Source of the DNA: Gymnodinialimonas ceratoperidinii
GTDB taxonomy: Bacteria > Pseudomonadota > Alphaproteobacteria > Rhodobacterales > Rhodobacteraceae
Reading direction: 5' to 3'
Assembly (NCBI RefSeq): GCF_019297855.1
Contig: NZ_CP079194.1
Coordinates: 2,901,501 to 2,965,500 of the forward strand
DNA: 64,000 nt
Below are positions 1-9,127 of this stretch, one piece after another. Every line of letters begins with the position of its first letter. Position 1 is the stretch's first letter. The notes below the pieces were generated by a model that worked only from the letters and a program-made list of their open reading frames with translations, was not told the DNA's origin and did no database searches. Both the position numbers and the translations under genes were made by a program.

Positions 1-2202
1 CGCACGGACATGTTCGCGCGCGGCCAGTTCGGCGACATGGGCAAGAAGATGCAGGAGGCCGCGAAGGGCGGACATTACGTGCGCAAGGCCGCGCCCTCCA
101 TGGCGCAGCGCCGTGCGCTCGGGGCCTTCGTGCTGCTGCAGGACGGCACTCCCGCTCCTGAGAAAATCCACCTCGACCCGCAAGAGGCCGCCGAGTTGGT
201 CAAGGCCACGAGCTACTGGCTCGGCGCCGACGCCATCGGCATCTCGCGCTGCCCCGACTGGACGTGGTACAGCCACGACGCGCGCGGCGAGGCGATCGAC
301 CCGCCCCACGATCAGGCGATCAACATGATCATCGACCAGGGCTACGAGACGATGGAGGGCTCCAGCGGCGACGACTGGATCGCCGTGGCGCAATCGATGC
401 GCGCCTACCTCCGCTTCTCGCTGATCGGCGGGGTCATCGCGCGGCAAATCCGCAACCTCGGCTATAGCGCCAAGGCCCATACCGTGATGGATGGCGAGGT
501 GCTGCAACCGCCGCTCCTGCTCCTGTCTGGCCTCGGTGAGGTCAGCCGTATCGGCGAGGTCATCCTCAACCCCTTCCTCGGCCCGCGCCTGAAGTCCGGC
601 ACGGTGACGACGGACCTGCCCCTCGCGCACGACAAGCCCATCGACTTCGGCCTGCAGCGCTTCTGCGAAAGCTGCAACAAATGTGCGCGCGAATGCCCCT
701 CCGGCGCGATCACGGCGGGGCCAAAGCTGATGTTCAACGGCTACGAAATCTGGAAAAGCGACAGCCAGAAATGCGCCACTTACCGGGTAACGACGCCGGG
801 CGGGGCCATGTGCGGGCGCTGCATGAAGACCTGCCCGTGGAACCTCGAAGGGATCTTCAAGGAAAAGCCGTTCCAATGGGCCGCGATGAAGGTGCCGCAG
901 CTTGCACCGGCGCTGGCGAAGCTGGACGACGTGGTGGAGAACGGGACCCTCAACCCCGTGAAGAAATGGTGGTGGGACCTCGAGATCGACGAGGACGGCG
1001 GCTATCGCCCGACACCCCATCCGGTGAACGCGCGGGCGCTGCAGAAAGACCTCGACCTGCGCTACGAGGACCAGACCCTCGCCGTCTACCCCGCACCGCT
1101 GGCCCCGCATCCCTACCCCTATCCCTTCCCGATGGACCGCGAGGCCGGGATCGCCGCCTACCAGGCGATGATCACCGCCGAGGAATACAAGGCCCTGCTG
1201 GAACGGGACGAGCGCGGCCACCTGCATGTCTACACCGCCGAAGGCGAAAGCCCTGTGATACAGGTGGAGATCACCCGCGCCGAGGTGAGCGCCGAGGGCG
1301 TGACGCTCTACGACTTCGCCCCGGTGAATGGCGGACTGCTGCCGAAATGGCGCGCGGGCGCGCATCTCGATATCGTCGTGGCGCCCGAGTTCCTGCGCCA
1401 ATACTCCATGTGCGGCGACCCGGCCGATCGCAGCCGCTACCAGATTGCAGTGCTGCGCGAAGAGGCGGGACGCGGCGGCTCCAAGCTGATGCACCGCATT
1501 TTCACCGAGGGGCGGCGGGTCTTTATTTCCCGCCCGATCAATCACTTCCCCCTCGACGCTCATGCAACGAAGTCCTTCCTGATGGGGGGTGGCATCGGCA
1601 TCACGCCAATGATCGCCATGGCCCATGAGCTCCACGCCGCGGGCCGTGATTTCGAGATGCATTACTCCGGCCGCTCCCGCGCCACGATGGGCCTCCTCCC
1701 CGAGATCGCCGCCGCCCCCTGGGCCGACCGCGTGCGCCTCCACGTCACCGACGAAGGCTCCCGCGCCGATTTCGCCGCGATCCTCGAAGGCTACCGTCCC
1801 GGCTGGCACCTCTACACCTGCGGGGCAGAGCGCTACATGGCGAGCGTCATGGAAGCCGCCGAGGCCGCCGGCTTCCCCGAAGAGGCGCGGCATCTGGAGT
1901 ATTTCTCGGTCCCCGAGGTGCCCGATTACGTGAACCACCCCTTCCACCTGAAGCTCGCCCGCTCGGGCCGCACCCTGGAAGTGCCCGCCGACAAAAGCGC
2001 GACGGATGTGCTGGCCGAGAACGGCATCCAGGTGGATGTGAAATGCTCCGACGGTATTTGCGGCGTCTGCAAATGCGGGCTGATTTCCGGTGATGTGGAG
2101 CACCGCGATTTCGTCCTGTCGAAGGCCCAGCGCGAGAGCGGCGTGATCCTCTGCCAAAGCCGCGCGGCGGAGCCGGGCGGAACCATCGAAGTGGACCTCT
2201 GA
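1..2202 (+). CDS. Self-sufficient reductive dehalogenase fused to ferredoxin-type reductase (5' partial)
   Basis: The frame is open to the first base, so the N-terminus, including part of the corrinoid domain, lies outside the window. The visible part starts in the catalytic reductive dehalogenase (RdhA) domain and carries two [4Fe-4S] motifs: C-x2-C-x2-C-x3-CP at nt 664-699 and a second set ending C-x2-C-x3-CP near nt 808-840. Downstream is a phthalate-dioxygenase-reductase-like module with a flavin motif RQYS (nt about 1396), a glycine-rich NAD(P) loop GGGIGITP (nt about 1585), and a plant-type [2Fe-2S] cluster C-x4-C-x2-C...C (nt about 2044-2155). Known catabolic RdhAs (Comamonas BhbA, Nitratireductor NpRdhA) have this fusion and take electrons directly from NAD(P)H to dehalogenate aromatics in aerobes. 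The substrate cannot be read from the sequence. An alternative name is epoxyqueuosine-reductase-like protein, but the reductase fusion argues for RdhA. Confidence 0.85.
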   Translation, partial: RTDMFARGQFGDMGKKMQEAAKGGHYVRKAAPSMAQRRALGAFVLLQDGTPAPEKIHLDPQEAAELVKATSYWLGADAIGISRCPDWTWYSHDARGEAIDPPHDQAINMIIDQGYETMEGSSGDDWIAVAQSMRAYLRFSLIGGVIARQIRNLGYSAKAHTVMDGEVLQPPLLLLSGLGEVSRIGEVILNPFLGPRLKSGTVTTDLPLAHDKPIDFGLQRFCESCNKCARECPSGAITAGPKLMFNGYEIWKSDSQKCATYRVTTPGGAMCGRCMKTCPWNLEGIFKEKPFQWAAMKVPQLAPALAKLDDVVENGTLNPVKKWWWDLEIDEDGGYRPTPHPVNARALQKDLDLRYEDQTLAVYPAPLAPHPYPYPFPMDREAGIAAYQAMITAEEYKALLERDERGHLHVYTAEGESPVIQVEITRAEVSAEGVTLYDFAPVNGGLLPKWRAGAHLDIVVAPEFLRQYSMCGDPADRSRYQIAVLREEAGRGGSKLMHRIFTEGRRVFISRPINHFPLDAHATKSFLMGGGIGITPMIAMAHELHAAGRDFEMHYSGRSRATMGLLPEIAAAPWADRVRLHVTDEGSRADFAAILEGYRPGWHLYTCGAERYMASVMEAAEAAGFPEEARHLEYFSVPEVPDYVNHPFHLKLARSGRTLEVPADKSATDVLAENGIQVDVKCSDGICGVCKCGLISGDVEHRDFVLSKAQRESGVILCQSRAAEPGGTIEVDL

Positions 2203-2301
2203 GCGGGCGTTAACCTCTTGGCGGGGTTGAGACATCGCATCACAGGGACAGGTCCGCGATTTGCCGATAACCTTGCGGGCAACAGGGGCGGAAGGGACAG
2301 C

Positions 2302-3750
2302 ATGACAGATTTGATCCACCCGGTTCTGTTGTGCGGCGGCTCGGGCACGCGGCTCTGGCCCTTGTCGCGGAAATCCTTCCCCAAGCAATTCGTGCAACTG
2401 GTCGGCGAAGAGAGCCTGTTTCAATCCACCGCCCGCCGCTTGTCGGCGCCGGGCTTTGCCGCACCCGCCCTCGTCACCGCGTCTGATTTTCGTTTCATCG
2501 TGCTGGAACAGCTCGCCGCCGTGGAAATCGGTGCGGCAGAGGTGCTGATCGAGCCGACCGTCAAGAACACCGCCCCCGCTGTCTGCGCGGCCGCCCTGTC
2601 GCTGCATGACCGCGCGCCGGGAGCCCTCATGCTCGTGGTGCCTTCGGATCACGTGATCCCCGACGCCACCCATTTCCGCGAGACGATTCCCGCCGCCCTG
2701 CCCGCCGCGCGGGACGGGCAGATCGTGACCTTCGGCGTGCGCCCCGACCGCGCCGAGACGGGCTATGGCTGGCTGGCGTTGAGCCGCGCCCCCGACCCCG
2801 ATTTCAGCGCCACGCCGCAAAAGTTGAAATCCTTCGTCGAAAAGCCCGACCCCGCCACCGCCGAGGCGCTTCTGGCTGGCGGGATGCACCTGTGGAACTC
2901 CGGCATCTTCCTGTTCTCCACCACCACGATCCTTGCGGCGTTCCAGACCCACGCGCCAGAGGTGCTCGCCCTCACCCGCGCGGCCCTGCAAGACGCGCAG
3001 CCAGATCTGGGCTTCACCCGGTTGGCCCCCGATCCGTGGGAGGATCTGACCAACATTTCAATCGATTACGCGGTGATGGAGCAGGCGCAGAACATGACGG
3101 TCGTGCCTTACGACGGGGCTTGGTCCGACCTTGGGGATTGGCAAGCCGTTTGGCGCAACGAGGCGGCCGACGGCGCGGGGGTCGTGACGATGGGCCCATC
3201 GGTACCGCTCGACTGCACCGACACGCTGCTCCACGCGACCCATGCGCGGCAGGAGTTGGTGGGCATCGGGCTCGACAACATCATCGCGGTGGCCATGCCC
3301 GACGCGGTGCTCGTGGCCCACAAGGACCGCGCGCAAGACGTCAAGGAGGCGGTCGCCCAGATGAAAGCGCGCGGCACCCCTCAGGCCGAGACCCTGCCCC
3401 GCGATTACCGCCCCTGGGGGTGGTACGAGAGCCTGATCGTCGGCCCGAAGTTCCAGGTCAAACGGATCACCGTCCACCCCGGCGCGGCGCTGAGCCTGCA
3501 AAGCCACAAGCGCCGGGCGGAGCATTGGGTCGTGGTCGAGGGACGCGCGCAGGTGACGATCGACACGGAGGTTACGATCGTGGAGGAAAACCAGTCGGTC
3601 TACATCCCCATCGGCGCCAGGCACCGGCTCGAAAATCCGGCAGAGACGCCCCTGACCCTGATCGAAGTCCAGACCGGCGACTATTTCGGCGAGGATGATA
3701 TCCACCGCTACGAGGATCTCTACGCGCGAGGCTTGGGCCGGAAGCCATGA
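2302..3750 (+). CDS. manC: Mannose-1-phosphate guanylyltransferase / mannose-6-phosphate isomerase
   Basis: A bifunctional type II PMI/GMP of 482 residues that makes GDP-mannose from mannose-1-P and GTP and interconverts fructose-6-P and mannose-6-P. The N-terminal nucleotidyltransferase begins with the signature LLCGGSGTRLWPLSRKSFPKQF region (residues 8-28 approx.); it also shows the VEKPD and GMHLWNSGIFLF segments. The C-terminal cupin (about residues 360-475) has RPWGWY and HRRAEHW-like motifs. ATG at 2302 is preferred because a GGAAGGGA ribosome-binding site lies just upstream and the conserved fold starts there; a TTG further upstream adds unconserved residues. Its stop overlaps the manB start in ATGA, so the two are translationally coupled and supply GDP-mannose for exopolysaccharide. 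Confidence 0.95.
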   Translation: MTDLIHPVLLCGGSGTRLWPLSRKSFPKQFVQLVGEESLFQSTARRLSAPGFAAPALVTASDFRFIVLEQLAAVEIGAAEVLIEPTVKNTAPAVCAAALSLHDRAPGALMLVVPSDHVIPDATHFRETIPAALPAARDGQIVTFGVRPDRAETGYGWLALSRAPDPDFSATPQKLKSFVEKPDPATAEALLAGGMHLWNSGIFLFSTTTILAAFQTHAPEVLALTRAALQDAQPDLGFTRLAPDPWEDLTNISIDYAVMEQAQNMTVVPYDGAWSDLGDWQAVWRNEAADGAGVVTMGPSVPLDCTDTLLHATHARQELVGIGLDNIIAVAMPDAVLVAHKDRAQDVKEAVAQMKARGTPQAETLPRDYRPWGWYESLIVGPKFQVKRITVHPGAALSLQSHKRRAEHWVVVEGRAQVTIDTEVTIVEENQSVYIPIGARHRLENPAETPLTLIEVQTGDYFGEDDIHRYEDLYARGLGRKP

Positions 3751-5135
3751 GGGCGTTGACCTGCTTCAAGGCCTACGATGTGCGCGGCCGGATGGGCGTC
3801 GATCTCGACGAAGACATCGCCTACCGGATCGGGCGCGCGTTTGCAGGCGTCCTTGCGGCAAGAACGGTGGTGCTAGCACGCGACGTTCGGCCCTCGTCCA
3901 ATGCGCTCTCCGATGCCGTCGCAAGGGGGCTGGTGGCGGCAGGCTGCCGGGTGCTCGACCTCGGGCTGGCTGGCACGGAAGAGATGTATTGCGCGACCTC
4001 GGTCTTCGGCGCGGACGGCGGGATCTGCGTTACCGCCTCGCACAATCCGGTCGATTACAACGGCCTGAAAATGGTGCGTGCGGGCTCGGCGCCGCTTGAC
4101 GCGGAGACCGGGCTTCTGGCGATCAAAGCCCTTGCCGAGACAGACGTTTTCGCGGCGCCGGACGCGGCGGGAGAGGTCGTGGAGACGGCGGCAGAGGCGC
4201 GCGCGGCCTATGTCGCGCGGGTCACGGAGTTTGTCGATATCGACGCGCTGAAACCTCTGAAAATATTGGTGAATGCAGGTCACGGGACGGCAGGCCCCTG
4301 CTTTGACGCAATCGCCGAGGCGCTTGATCAACGGGGCAGCCCGCTCCGCTTCGAGCGACTGTTCCACGAGCCGGACGGCAGCTTCCCTGAAGGCCTGCCC
4401 AACCCGCTCTTGCCCGAGAACCGCACAGCCACGGCGCGGGCCGTGACCGAAACCGGTGCCGATTTTGGTGTCGCGTGGGACGGCGATTTCGACCGCTGCT
4501 TCTTCTTCGATCAAGAGGGCCGCTTCATCGAGGGCGAATATATTGTCGGTCTCCTGGCGCAGGCTTTCTTGGAGCGGGAGCCCGGCGGCACGATCATCCA
4601 CGACCCGCGAGTGATCTGGAACACCTGCGACGTGATCGCCAAGGCCGGGGGCCACGCGGTGCAGAGCCGGACGGGCCATGCCTTCATCAAGCAGGCGATG
4701 CGGGACGTGGATGCGGTCTATGGCGGCGAGATGTCGGCGCATCATTACTTCCGCGATTTCTTCCACTGCGACAGCGGGATGATCCCCTGGCTGCTGATCG
4801 CCGAGTTGGTCAGTCGCCACGGCCCGCTGGCTGATCTGGTGGCAGCCCGGCGTGCGGCCTTTCCTTCCTCGGGTGAGATCAATTTCCAGATCGCGAACCC
4901 TCGGGAGGCCATGGGGCGCGTGTACGATGCTCTCGCGGCGGCGGCGGTCTCAATGGACGAAACCGATGGGCTGAGCCTCGACATGGGGCGCTGGCGCTTC
5001 AACCTGCGCTGCTCGAACACCGAAGATCTCCTGCGCCTGAACGTGGAGGCGCAAGCCGACGCGGCGCTGGTGGCCGAGGGCGTATCGCGCGTGACAGCGA
5101 TCGTGCTTGGCGACGGCAGTCATTCCGCAGCGTAG
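3747..5135 (+). CDS. manB: Phosphomannomutase/phosphoglucomutase
   Basis: An alpha-D-phosphohexomutase of 462 residues converting mannose-6-P to mannose-1-P (possibly also glucose phosphates). The phosphoserine loop TASHNPVDYNG is at about residues 93-103, the metal-binding loop DGDFDR at about 245-250, the sugar-specificity loop GEMSAHHYF at about 328-336, and the phosphate-binding RCSNTEDLLR near 424. The length is normal for the AlgC/ManB family. The start overlaps the manC stop (ATGA). The 3' end overlaps the convergent tyrosine-kinase gene by 16 bp, so there is no room for a separate terminator between them. Confidence 0.95.
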   Translation: MRALTCFKAYDVRGRMGVDLDEDIAYRIGRAFAGVLAARTVVLARDVRPSSNALSDAVARGLVAAGCRVLDLGLAGTEEMYCATSVFGADGGICVTASHNPVDYNGLKMVRAGSAPLDAETGLLAIKALAETDVFAAPDAAGEVVETAAEARAAYVARVTEFVDIDALKPLKILVNAGHGTAGPCFDAIAEALDQRGSPLRFERLFHEPDGSFPEGLPNPLLPENRTATARAVTETGADFGVAWDGDFDRCFFFDQEGRFIEGEYIVGLLAQAFLEREPGGTIIHDPRVIWNTCDVIAKAGGHAVQSRTGHAFIKQAMRDVDAVYGGEMSAHHYFRDFFHCDSGMIPWLLIAELVSRHGPLADLVAARRAAFPSSGEINFQIANPREAMGRVYDALAAAAVSMDETDGLSLDMGRWRFNLRCSNTEDLLRLNVEAQADAALVAEGVSRVTAIVLGDGSHSAA

Positions 5136-7228
5136 TAGCCCGCGGCATAGCCGTCGTAGCCGTATTGGCCGCCGTAGCCGTAGCCCTTCATCTTGCGTTG
5201 ATCGACCTGCGTCAGCACGGCGCCATCCGCACTTTGGCCTATGGATTCGAGCATCTCCAGCCCCTGACGGACCTGCGTGCGCGAGGTCGCGCCCCACCGC
5301 ACCGCGAACACGGTGAGGTCGGCGTAGCGCGACAGCACCCGCGCGTCGGGCACGGCCAACACGGGCGGGCTGTCGATGATGATGTGGTCGTAGCGCTCAC
5401 GCAGCCGGGACATCAACTCGTTGAACCGACGCGATTCAAAGAGGTCGGCGGCGTTGAATTCTCCTCCCGATCCCATCAGCACCTCTACCCCCAGATCCGG
5501 GTCGTGCAGGTCGACGGAATCGGGAGCGACGCGGCCCAGAAGCACGTCGAGCAACTTCACACCGCCTTCTCGATCCTCGTCAAAATAAGCGCGCAGGGTC
5601 TGGCGCCGTATGTCGGCCTCCAGAAGGAGCACCCGGCGCCCTTCCAGCGACCCCATGTAACGCGCGAGGGAAAGGGAGAGCGTGGTCTTGCCCTCCCCCG
5701 GCACGGAGGACGTCACGAGGATCACCTGCGGTTCCGCGTCTGGGGTGACCATCAGGATCGACGTCCGCAGGTTGCGCACCGCCTCCGAGAAAACGGAGGT
5801 GGGCTTGTCTTTCAGCGACTGCAGCACGGCTTTCCGCCCGCGCGAGGCCATCGCCGGGAGCGAGCCCAGGACCTTCATTCCGGCGTAAAGGCGCAGATCC
5901 TCGGAGGTGCGGAAGCCAGCGAAGCGCCACTCTCGCACCAACGCAACCGCCGCCCCGAGCATCGCGCCGAAGATCGCCATCATGCCCATCATGACCACCA
6001 CCCGCGGGCTGGACGGCCCGCGCGGTACGGCTCGCGAGAGCACGATGCTGTCGGCACTCTCCAACCCCTGTTGGATGCTCGCCTCCTGCAGGCGGGTCAG
6101 GAAGGTCTCGTAGAGCAGGCGCGACGCGGCAAGTTCGCGCTCTAACTGCTGCAGGCCGATCAACTCGTCCGACTGCACCGAGATCTGCGCAGTCAACTCG
6201 TCGGCCGAGCGGCGCAGCGAGGCGAGCTGCGCCTGCCTGCGCCGCATGTCTTCAGCCAGGTCTTCCCCGAGTGCTGCGAGCGCGTCCTGCGCCGCCGCCT
6301 CGCTCAACCGACCGGTCTGGTAGCGCTGGAGGATGCCGGCAAACCGCGCGTCATCCGAGGCCGCTACGACGTCGATCAAGGCGGCGAAGTCTTCCGCTGC
6401 GTCCATCGCCGCGCGCATTGCCTGCTCCTGCGCCAGCCGCGCCTGTGCCTCCTCCGCGCGGGTGCGCAGGTCGCGCAGTTGCAGGTTCTGCGCCTGCAAT
6501 AGCTCACTGTCGATCACGTCCGAGCCTTCCAGCCGCTGCGCAAGCTCCTGTTCCAGCGTCTCGACCGAGGCTTCAAGCTCCGAGGTTCTCTCGGACAAGA
6601 ACCCGATGGCGCGGGTGGCGTCGTCAAGCTTCTGGCGGATCTGATTGTCGATATAGATCTCGGCCAAGGTATTGACGATATTGGCCGATTTGAAGGGGTC
6701 CGTGGTTTCGATCTGGATGTTGAACGCAAGGGACTGACGTATGTTCGTGATCGATAGCCGCCCGATCACGGTGTCGATCACCGCATCGCGCATCCGCGCC
6801 TCGGGCGGCATTTGTCGGTCTGCCCCGGTGAGCATGAGGCGCGCACGCTCCATCAGGCGCGGGGGCGCGAGATGTCGATTGAACTCCGGGTCCAAGACGA
6901 GGTCCGCCTCATCCACCAGCCGTCCAATCAGGGAGCGCGACAAAAGCACCTGCACCTCGGTGTTGAGGCCGACCGGGTCCATGCCGCCGCCGCCGAATAT
7001 GCTTTCGATATCGCCGATGACCTGCTGTTGTTGAGCGTCAAAAGCGATCGTGGTTCGTGCCGGATACATCGGCACCGCAACGCGGGTCGCATAGAGGAAG
7101 GCCGCAACGATGCCCATTGCGGCGAAAGCCACGATCCACAGCTTGCCGCGCCAGATAACAGCGAAAAGCGCGATCAGGTCGATTTCGTCGGTTTGCGATG
7201 GCGGCGACGCGGTGGCTGCTCGGGTCAT
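5120..7228 (-). CDS. Polysaccharide co-polymerase / BY-type tyrosine autokinase (Wzc-like)
   Basis: A 702-residue inner-membrane protein that controls chain length and export of exopolysaccharide. A Wzz domain with a first membrane span (about residues 30-48) is followed by a long periplasmic coiled-coil and a second span (about 410-431). The cytoplasmic BY-kinase domain has Walker A SSVPGEGKTT (about 507), Walker A' VLLLEADIRR and Walker B HIIIDSPP. The C-terminal tail is a cluster of tyrosines (Y-G-Y/Q-Y/D-Y/Y-Y spacing), the autophosphorylation site typical of the family. ATG at 7228 is chosen: it has an AGAAGG site upstream and the Wzz domain follows directly, whereas the longer frame adds unconserved sequence. 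It converges on manB, whose product feeds the same pathway. Confidence 0.92.
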   Translation of the reverse strand: MTRAATASPPSQTDEIDLIALFAVIWRGKLWIVAFAAMGIVAAFLYATRVAVPMYPARTTIAFDAQQQQVIGDIESIFGGGGMDPVGLNTEVQVLLSRSLIGRLVDEADLVLDPEFNRHLAPPRLMERARLMLTGADRQMPPEARMRDAVIDTVIGRLSITNIRQSLAFNIQIETTDPFKSANIVNTLAEIYIDNQIRQKLDDATRAIGFLSERTSELEASVETLEQELAQRLEGSDVIDSELLQAQNLQLRDLRTRAEEAQARLAQEQAMRAAMDAAEDFAALIDVVAASDDARFAGILQRYQTGRLSEAAAQDALAALGEDLAEDMRRRQAQLASLRRSADELTAQISVQSDELIGLQQLERELAASRLLYETFLTRLQEASIQQGLESADSIVLSRAVPRGPSSPRVVVMMGMMAIFGAMLGAAVALVREWRFAGFRTSEDLRLYAGMKVLGSLPAMASRGRKAVLQSLKDKPTSVFSEAVRNLRTSILMVTPDAEPQVILVTSSVPGEGKTTLSLSLARYMGSLEGRRVLLLEADIRRQTLRAYFDEDREGGVKLLDVLLGRVAPDSVDLHDPDLGVEVLMGSGGEFNAADLFESRRFNELMSRLRERYDHIIIDSPPVLAVPDARVLSRYADLTVFAVRWGATSRTQVRQGLEMLESIGQSADGAVLTQVDQRKMKGYGYGGQYGYDGYAAGYYAAE

Positions 7229-7400
7229 GCGGACCTTCTGGTAATGACACGTTCTTCGGGCCCCGGCCGCTTCTGCAACCGAACACCGCGCGACAGGGAC
7301 GCGCCAATCCTCCGGCTGACATAGCGGACCGCGACCTGCCCTCACTTGATAGGGCAGCGATCGTTAACGCGGGGTTAACGCAGGCTTACGGGGCATCGCT

Positions 7401-7913
7401 TCAGAGGGCAGAGGGTTCCAGAAACCGGCGGTAGTCGGCGCGCAGTTTGTCCAGCTTGGGATCGATATATCGCGTGCAGAACTGGTTGCCGGCGTTCTTC
7501 TCGCCATAGTTCTGGAAGCGAGGGTCGGATGGCTTGAACGCCTCGCACCGCAGAACGCGGGTGACGTAGTCGGCCTCATCCGCCTCGCGCCGCTCCGCAA
7601 GGAGGCGCTCCGCATCCCGCTCTTGCTCCGCTGTGAAGACATAGATCGCGCTGCGATATTTGCCGCGCATCTTGTGGTTCGACGTGCTGGCATGGGTGCG
7701 CAGATGGATCTCGATCAAGGCAGACAGTGGTATCTCCGCAGGGTCCCACTCAAGAAGAACCGCCTCCGAAAAATTGTCATCGGGCGGCGCGGCGCTGATG
7801 AAGCCCTGCTGCACCTCGACCCCGCGCAGCGCGGCGAAGACCGCCTCGGTACACCAGTGGCAGCCGCCGCCGAAGCCCACGCGGGGCGGAGGGTTAACCT
7901 GCACGTCAGTCAT
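7401..7913 (-). CDS. msrA: Peptide-methionine (S)-S-oxide reductase
   Basis: A 170-residue enzyme that repairs oxidised methionine. The catalytic motif near residue 17 reads GGCHWCTEAVF, with the nucleophilic Cys in the usual GGC position; the residue after it is His instead of Phe and a second Cys follows two residues later. The family segment HKMRGKYRSAIYVF is present near residue 85. Further Cys residues occur near the C-terminus (FCTRY), which could serve as recycling cysteines. ATG at 7913 has a strong GGGGAGGGG site. It follows the GreA/B-like gene on the same strand after 29 bp and may be cotranscribed with it. Confidence 0.9.
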   Translation of the reverse strand: MTDVQVNPPPRVGFGGGCHWCTEAVFAALRGVEVQQGFISAAPPDDNFSEAVLLEWDPAEIPLSALIEIHLRTHASTSNHKMRGKYRSAIYVFTAEQERDAERLLAERREADEADYVTRVLRCEAFKPSDPRFQNYGEKNAGNQFCTRYIDPKLDKLRADYRRFLEPSAL

Positions 7914-7942
7914 TCGGGCCCCTCCCCTGCGTCGCACTCGCG

Positions 7943-8386
7943 TCAGGCGACGTCGTGCACCTTGAGCGTGCGGCCATTGAAGCTGCACGTCTCACCGGCG
8001 CGCAACCCTTCCAGCGCCTTGTAGATCGGCGCGGCGGTGGAAATGCCGATGTAGGTCTCGCCCTCGGCCTCGAACTCGCCGGTCGAGACCGCGACGACCA
8101 AATGTCGGCGTCCGAGGTCCACCACGGCACCTTCGCTCACTTCAGTCTTGGGGTCAAAATCGATGACCCGCAGGCGCGTAAGCTTTTCTTCGTAATTGTG
8201 CACCTGATCGTCGAAAGCCTCGGCCAGATCGGCGGCAGTTTCGGCCTGCGCCTGCTCATCGCTCTCAATGGGCTCGGTCCGGTCCAGACGCGCGGAGGAC
8301 AGGAATTGCTCATATTTCTTGGTGGCTTGGGCCAGGTCAGCCTCTGTCAGCTTCAACATCGTTTCTTTCAAACGGGTCTTGTCCAT
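7943..8386 (-). CDS. GreA/GreB-family transcript cleavage factor-like protein
   Basis: A 147-residue protein with a helical N-terminal half (coiled-coil-like, with regularly spaced charged residues to about residue 75) and a C-terminal beta domain containing VSEGAVVDLGRRHLVVAVSTG and YIGISTAAPIYKALEGLRAGE, which fits the FKBP-like C-terminal domain of Gre factors. Gre factors act in the RNA polymerase secondary channel and restart backtracked complexes. The N-terminal coiled-coil is shorter and more divergent than in GreA, so it may be an accessory homologue with another role. It sits directly upstream of msrA in the same direction. Confidence 0.65.
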   Translation of the reverse strand: MDKTRLKETMLKLTEADLAQATKKYEQFLSSARLDRTEPIESDEQAQAETAADLAEAFDDQVHNYEEKLTRLRVIDFDPKTEVSEGAVVDLGRRHLVVAVSTGEFEAEGETYIGISTAAPIYKALEGLRAGETCSFNGRTLKVHDVA

Positions 8387-8531
8387 GGGTCTATCCCTTC
8401 AGTTTGCAGACGCATTGGGAGAAGCCATCGCGGCCTCCCCCTCTTGCCTAGACAACGGAAGCGCAGGCGGTTCGGTTCAACCCTCACCGCAATTGGTTAG
8501 GAAATCAGCGGCTCAGTCAGCCTCTTGCCGG

Positions 8532-9116
8532 TCACTTGATATCTGCCGCCTCGATTGCGGTCCTGATGGCGGTGCAGAACCTCTCCAACGCGGCGCGGTC
8601 GGAGGCGAGGCTCCGGCGCAGGGTCATGGGGAGTTCCAGTTGCACGCCCTCGCCGGAACGGGTGCGGTTGCAGATGTTGGTCTCGTGTATGCCGGGCAGC
8701 GTCTCGTTCGGCGCCGCGTCGAAGCCCGCGTCCTGCAGCGCCGTGCCGATGGCGTCACGCAAATCGGTGGCCCGGCCGCCGAGCCAGACGGTATCGGTGC
8801 CATCATCCTTGCGGCCGTGGATCGCGACGGCGGTGTAGGCGCCGCCGACGATCTCCAGCGCGCCCGGTTCGTCGAAACGGTGGGACGTGATGTGGAAATC
8901 GCCATGGGCGCCGGGGTTCAGCGCCTCGAACGCGTAGAAGGAGTAATCCTCGCCCGCGATGGCCTCGGCGATTTCCGCGGTTTCGGGCTCGATCGTGCCG
9001 CCATGGGGGGCGAGGATCACGACCGGGGTGCCGCGATCCTCGGCTTTGATGCGGTAGTCCACATCCGGCACGGAGGCGGCGGCGAGGTCTGCAAAAGTCG
9101 CGTAGCGATCAACCAT
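8532..9116 (-). CDS. Poly-gamma-glutamate hydrolase family protein
   Basis: A 194-residue protein resembling the phage-derived gamma-polyglutamate hydrolase family (PghP, a zinc amidohydrolase of the carboxypeptidase-like fold). Supporting segments are VVILAPHGGTIEPETAEIA near residue 34, an HGD/HITSHRF segment near 70, and TAVAIHGRKDD near 91; these supply candidate metal-binding His/Glu residues. ATG at 9116 is preferred over the GTG five codons upstream because the GTG overlaps the GGGAGGG ribosome-binding site. It lies 11 bp after the glutamine amidotransferase gene, so the two probably form one transcript. The substrate in this organism is unknown, and a prophage origin of the family does not prove one here. 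Confidence 0.75.
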   Translation of the reverse strand: MVDRYATFADLAAASVPDVDYRIKAEDRGTPVVILAPHGGTIEPETAEIAEAIAGEDYSFYAFEALNPGAHGDFHITSHRFDEPGALEIVGGAYTAVAIHGRKDDGTDTVWLGGRATDLRDAIGTALQDAGFDAAPNETLPGIHETNICNRTRSGEGVQLELPMTLRRSLASDRAALERFCTAIRTAIEAADIK

Positions 9117-9127
9117 GTTTCCCTCCC

